Source: CAMDPA01 sp965223035
Lineage (GTDB): Bacteria > Pseudomonadota > Alphaproteobacteria > Rhizobiales > Hyphomicrobiaceae
Direction of reading: 5' to 3'
Assembly: GCA_965223035.1 (NCBI GenBank)
Contig: OZ244980.1
Location: 4,340,001 to 4,404,000, forward strand
Length of the DNA stretch: 64,000 nt
Of this stretch, positions 61,434-64,000 are shown piece by piece; within the stretch, counting starts at the first letter, position 1, and every line of letters begins with the position of its first letter. The position numbers were made by a program, and so were the translations under genes. The notes under the pieces were generated by a model, which made no database searches, was not told the origin of the DNA, and was given only the letters and a program-made list of their open reading frames with translations.

Positions 61434-62315
61434 ATGAACACACAAGCACGCAAGATTGCCGTTGTCACCGGGGCCAACAACGGCATTGGTTATGAGACGG
61501 CCTTGGGTATGGCGGATGCTGGTTATCACGTCATCATGGCCTGTCGGAGCCAGCAAAAGGCCGAGGCAGCACGCGCCGATCTGCTCAAACGCGTGCCGTC
61601 AGCCTCGCTCGACATCATGCTTCTGGATCTTGGTGATTTTGCTTCGGTTCGGGCTTTTGCCGATGCATTTCGTGCGCGCTACGCGCAGCTCGATGTGCTG
61701 ATCAACAATGCCGGCATTCTGCTTTATTCGGCGCAAACCAACAGCGACGGCATTGAGCTGCAGTTTGCGACAAACCACCTTGGGCATTTCCTGCTGACCG
61801 CCCTGCTGATCGACCTGGTTCCGAACGACCCGGCCTCACGCATTGTCGCGGTGTCGAGCCTGGCCCACAAAGGCGCCAGCATCCATTTTGACGACTTGAC
61901 CTGCGATGGCGATGGCGACGCGGCATACGGCCAGTCGAAACTCGCTTGTCTTCTTTTCGGAGAGGAGTTGGATCGCCGCCTCCGTGCCGCTAGGCGCAGC
62001 ATCAAAGCGCTGTCGGTCCATCCCGGCGGCTCGGAATCCGGGCTTTTCCACAACGTAGACAAGGACCAATTGGCGCAAATGAAAGCACAGGTCGAGCAGT
62101 TCCTGCACTCGACTGAATCGGCGGCAAAACCCTCTCTGCATGCTGCCTTGTCGCCAGAAGTTGAGGGCGGTGACTACTACGGACCGATTGGACCGCAGGA
62201 AATGAGTGGCGAGGTGGGTGAAGCCACGCGCGATCCCATGACCAAAGACATGGAGGTCGCGAAGCGGCTGTGGACATTGTCTGAACGGATGACCGCCCAT
62301 CCTTTCACGGTGTGA
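61434..62315 (+). CDS. Short-chain dehydrogenase/reductase
   Basis: 293 aa from ATG 61434 with CGGAGG upstream. NAD(P)-binding VVTGANNGIGYETALGMADA, LINNAGILLYSAQTNSDGIE, LQFATNHLGHFLLTALLIDL, the serine in VAVSSLAHKG and catalytic YGQSK (Tyr-x3-Lys). It resembles retinol-dehydrogenase/WWOX-like SDRs that act on aldehydes, ketones or aromatic substrates. Regulated by the divergent TetR (inference). A second, truncated SDR gene follows. Confidence 0.9.
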   Translation: MNTQARKIAVVTGANNGIGYETALGMADAGYHVIMACRSQQKAEAARADLLKRVPSASLDIMLLDLGDFASVRAFADAFRARYAQLDVLINNAGILLYSAQTNSDGIELQFATNHLGHFLLTALLIDLVPNDPASRIVAVSSLAHKGASIHFDDLTCDGDGDAAYGQSKLACLLFGEELDRRLRAARRSIKALSVHPGGSESGLFHNVDKDQLAQMKAQVEQFLHSTESAAKPSLHAALSPEVEGGDYYGPIGPQEMSGEVGEATRDPMTKDMEVAKRLWTLSERMTAHPFTV

Positions 62316-62372
62316 TCCGAGTTCCTCAGCAACTTTAAACAAACTGAACCGCATGCGAGTAGTGGACAAGTC

Positions 62373-62535
62373 ATGCAACAATCTTACGACCAGACCGTTG
62401 TCATAACGGGCTCCGCCACCGGGATCGGCAAGGCGCTTGCACGCCAAATGGTACGCGAGGGCGGGCGCATGGTCATCTGCGGCCGCCGTCCGGATCGTGT
62501 TGAGGAGGCAGTCGCCGAATTAAAGAAGCAGGACC
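62373..62535 (+). pseudogene. Truncated SDR gene, N-terminal 50 residues
   Basis: MQQSYDQTVVITGSATGIGK, ALARQMVREGGRMVICGRRP, DRVEEAVAELKKQ is the beta-alpha-beta NAD(P) site of an SDR (TGxxxGIG). After LKKQD the frame runs into foreign sequence and ends at 62588. The catalytic YxxxK half is missing, apparently removed by the transposon-rich segment that follows. Confidence 0.78.
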
Positions 62536-62759
62536 TAGCCCGGCTTTCTCCCGGCCTCGGGTGTGGCGGTGATTTGGATGAAGTTTGAGGCGATAGCTGT
62601 GAAGGCGGATATCGATTCGATCGGGATCGTTCCGCCTGGCGGCAGATCCTTCGGTCAGCACTGTTGCTTTATCGTTGATCCTCGGGTTCCGCCGGCTTCT
62701 GCCCTCAAGTGCATAATCGCCATGCGGCGGTGCCGGATACCTCTGCCGCTGGACAGCTC

Positions 62760-63169
62760 GATGCGAATGCGAGCTTGACGCGCCTGACTGAGATCGTGAC
62801 GCGGCGACCTCTTCCGTTGCGCCGTCGGCGGCATCGCCCGCCGAGGATCTGAGCTTGGCGGCGAGCAAATGCCGGCCGCAGAAGACGTACAGCGGCAGAT
62901 AGCAATAGCAGTCGTAGTCGCCGTGAAGGTGCCGACCCTCCTGGTCGCCGTAGAGCGGATCGTCGGTTACATCTAGATCATCTTTGCGCCTTTAATCGGG
63001 ATCGTTCCGATTCCGATTAAAGGCAGGTTGCTCTAAGCTTCCGGTCGGCACCGGCGAGCACGGTGACGCCGCCGTTCGACGTGATCGCGCCGCCGTCAAA
63101 AGCGCCCACAAGCTTGCGGGTGCCGGACCTTCCCAAATCAAGCTCGGTCTGGATACACTCTGTCCGCAT
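62760..63169 (-). pseudogene. IS1380-type transposase remnant with palindromic element at a deletion junction
   Basis: N-terminal piece from ATG 63169: MRTECIQTELDLGRSGTRKL, VGAFDGGAITSNGGVTVLAG, ADRKL. After the palindromic element: LDVTDDPLYGDQEGRHLHGD, YDCYCYLPLYVFCGRHLLAA, KLRSS. Both blocks are diagnostic of IS1380-family transposases, but about 100 residues that normally lie between them are absent. The element occupies exactly the junction. Bases 62536-62760 contain further unassigned IS-like sequence. Confidence 0.8.
62973..63036. repeat. Hybrid palindromic element, copy 10 (64 bp)
   Basis: CTAGATCATCTTTGCGCC to GGCAGGTTGCTCTAA. Same A-left/B-right hybrid type as copy 5, with the last base changed. 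It sits at the deletion point in the IS1380 remnant. Confidence 0.9.
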
Positions 63170-63259
63170 CGGGGATCGTCTCCTGCACAGATGAAGTCTT
63201 TGTCGCAGAAGCACTTTCACTGAGTCGGAGCCCCGGTGCGCCTCACGTGTGGGAGAATG

Positions 63260-63403
63260 TCAGGCTAGCTCCATGCCGGAGTTGCGTCCCGCCAGCGCCT
63301 TCAGCGGCACCACTCCCAAATCATCGGCGCGCACCGACGAGAGCGCCCCGCCAAAGCGGCTAATTGGGGTGCGGATGTCGTCGCAGATATGTACGTCATT
63401 CAT
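63260..63403 (-). pseudogene. pcaF: Thiolase (PcaF-like) N-terminal fragment
   Basis: 47 codons from ATG 63403: MNDVHICDDIRTPISRFGGA, LSSVRADDLGVVPLKALAG, then a TGA at 63260. It is the start of acetyl-CoA acyltransferase/beta-ketoadipyl-CoA thiolase (motif RTPxxRFGGALSSVRADDL). The ATG overlaps the TAA of the CoA-transferase gene (TAATG), the classical pcaJ-pcaF arrangement. The rest of the gene is gone, replaced by IS1380-type debris, so the last step of the beta-ketoadipate pathway is not encoded here. Confidence 0.8.
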
Positions 63404-64000
63404 TATTCAAGTTCCGGTGCGATCAAATCTGCAACGTCGCCGTCGCGGTGCAGCGGTGCGCCGGTCAGGGATTGCAACTCATCCATCGATATCTTGGGTA
63501 ATTTTTCCCGCAGCCGGAAGCGGCCTCCTTCGATATCGACGACCGCCAAAGAGGTATAGATGCGCGTCACGCAGCCAACCCCGGTGAGTGGAAAAGTGCA
63601 GCGGTCCACCAATTTGGGCTTGCCGTCCTTGGTGACGTGATCGGTCACCACCGCGACGCGGCCGGCACCGTGAACCAGGTCCATCGCCCCGCCGATCGCG
63701 GGCACACCCTTGTTGCCAACACGCCAGTTGGCCAGATCACCATTCTGCGCCACCTGGTAGGCACCGAGAACTGCCAGATCGAGATGCCCACCCCGTACCA
63801 TCGCGAAGCTGTCCGCATGGTGAAAAAAGGACGCCCCGGGCTTTAGCGTGATCGCCTTCTTGCCGGCGTTGATCAGATCCCAGTCCTCTTCGCCTTCCTT
63901 GGGAGCTTCGCCGAATCCGAGCACGCCGTTTTCAGTGTGATACGTGATGTGCCGCCCCTCGGGCCGGAACTTGGCAATCATCTCCGGAAAGCCGATGCCG
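63403..64000 (-). CDS. pcaJ: 3-oxoacid (3-oxoadipate) CoA-transferase subunit B, 5' end outside window
   Basis: About 199 residues are in the window and the N-terminus lies beyond 64000 (the visible frame begins GIGFPEMIAKFRPEG). Motifs: TENGVLGFGEAPKEGEEDWD with the catalytic glutamate, DLINAGKKAITLKPGASFFH, RGGHLDLAVLGAYQVAQNGD, GAMDLVHGAGRVAVVTDHV and FPLTGVGCVTRIYT. Transfers CoA from succinyl-CoA to 3-oxoadipate (PcaIJ) or acetoacetate (ScoAB). The coupled thiolase start downstream favours PcaJ. Confidence 0.88.
   Translation of the reverse strand, partial: GIGFPEMIAKFRPEGRHITYHTENGVLGFGEAPKEGEEDWDLINAGKKAITLKPGASFFHHADSFAMVRGGHLDLAVLGAYQVAQNGDLANWRVGNKGVPAIGGAMDLVHGAGRVAVVTDHVTKDGKPKLVDRCTFPLTGVGCVTRIYTSLAVVDIEGGRFRLREKLPKISMDELQSLTGAPLHRDGDVADLIAPELE

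Overview
The window looks like a chromosomal accessory region of an alphaproteobacterium (Hyphomicrobiales/Rhodospirillales type). Reasons: high but uneven GC, TAXI-TRAP transporters, an H-NS-like gene, pca (beta-ketoadipate) genes, IS families common in that class, and abundant intergenic palindromes. No tRNA, rRNA or CRISPR array was seen. Decay is heavy: at least a dozen genes are broken by nonsense codons, single-base frameshifts or insertions.

Layout. 1-9.6 kb: decayed ABM-like gene, homocysteine S-methyltransferase, two orphan Rhs C-terminal tips each followed by a putative immunity gene, a decayed IS, an intact TAXI-TRAP receptor/permease pair, and a frameshifted H-NS-like gene. 9.8-18 kb: decayed IS481-like element abutting a nitronate monooxygenase gene; an AhpD-like gene whose CxxC second cysteine codon is TGA (candidate selenoprotein); a LysR frame with three stops; a broken TAXI receptor; a NylB-like serine hydrolase. 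18-57.4 kb: a surface-polysaccharide region with Wzm/Wzt export ABC transporter, two AsnB-like amidotransferases, at least six glycosyltransferases, more than ten methyltransferases, a sugar epimerase, a pyruvyltransferase-like protein, a radical SAM/SPASM protein and an MBOAT/SGNH O-acylation pair, with remnants of older glycan genes. 57.6-64 kb: IS debris, SnoaL-like and ABM-like secreted proteins beside an HxlR regulator, a TetR/SDR divergent pair with a clear operator, and the pcaJ-pcaF junction with pcaF cut off after 47 codons.

Three signals stand out. (1) A roughly 60-90-residue module (GPxH...SHW...SDGSDPRTNGRxY) recurs six times in four neighbouring proteins of unrelated enzymatic class: two methyltransferases, a glycosyltransferase and a radical SAM enzyme. 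(2) The in-frame TGA of the AhpD-like gene sits in the context C-x-x-U-x-x-x-H and is followed by a SECIS-like hairpin at suitable spacing. (3) A two-module palindromic element family has at least ten copies, including hybrids. One copy interrupts a transposase gene and another is read through in frame inside a methyltransferase gene, as Rickettsia palindromic elements do.

Working model (inference): lipid-linked glycan chains are built in the cytoplasm by the glycosyltransferases, modified by amidation, methylation and pyruvylation, exported by Wzm/Wzt with a Wzt C-terminal carbohydrate-binding domain, and O-acylated by the MBOAT/SGNH pair. Insertions and point decay have remodelled the locus, leaving partial duplicates of Wzt, RfbB and GT4 genes.
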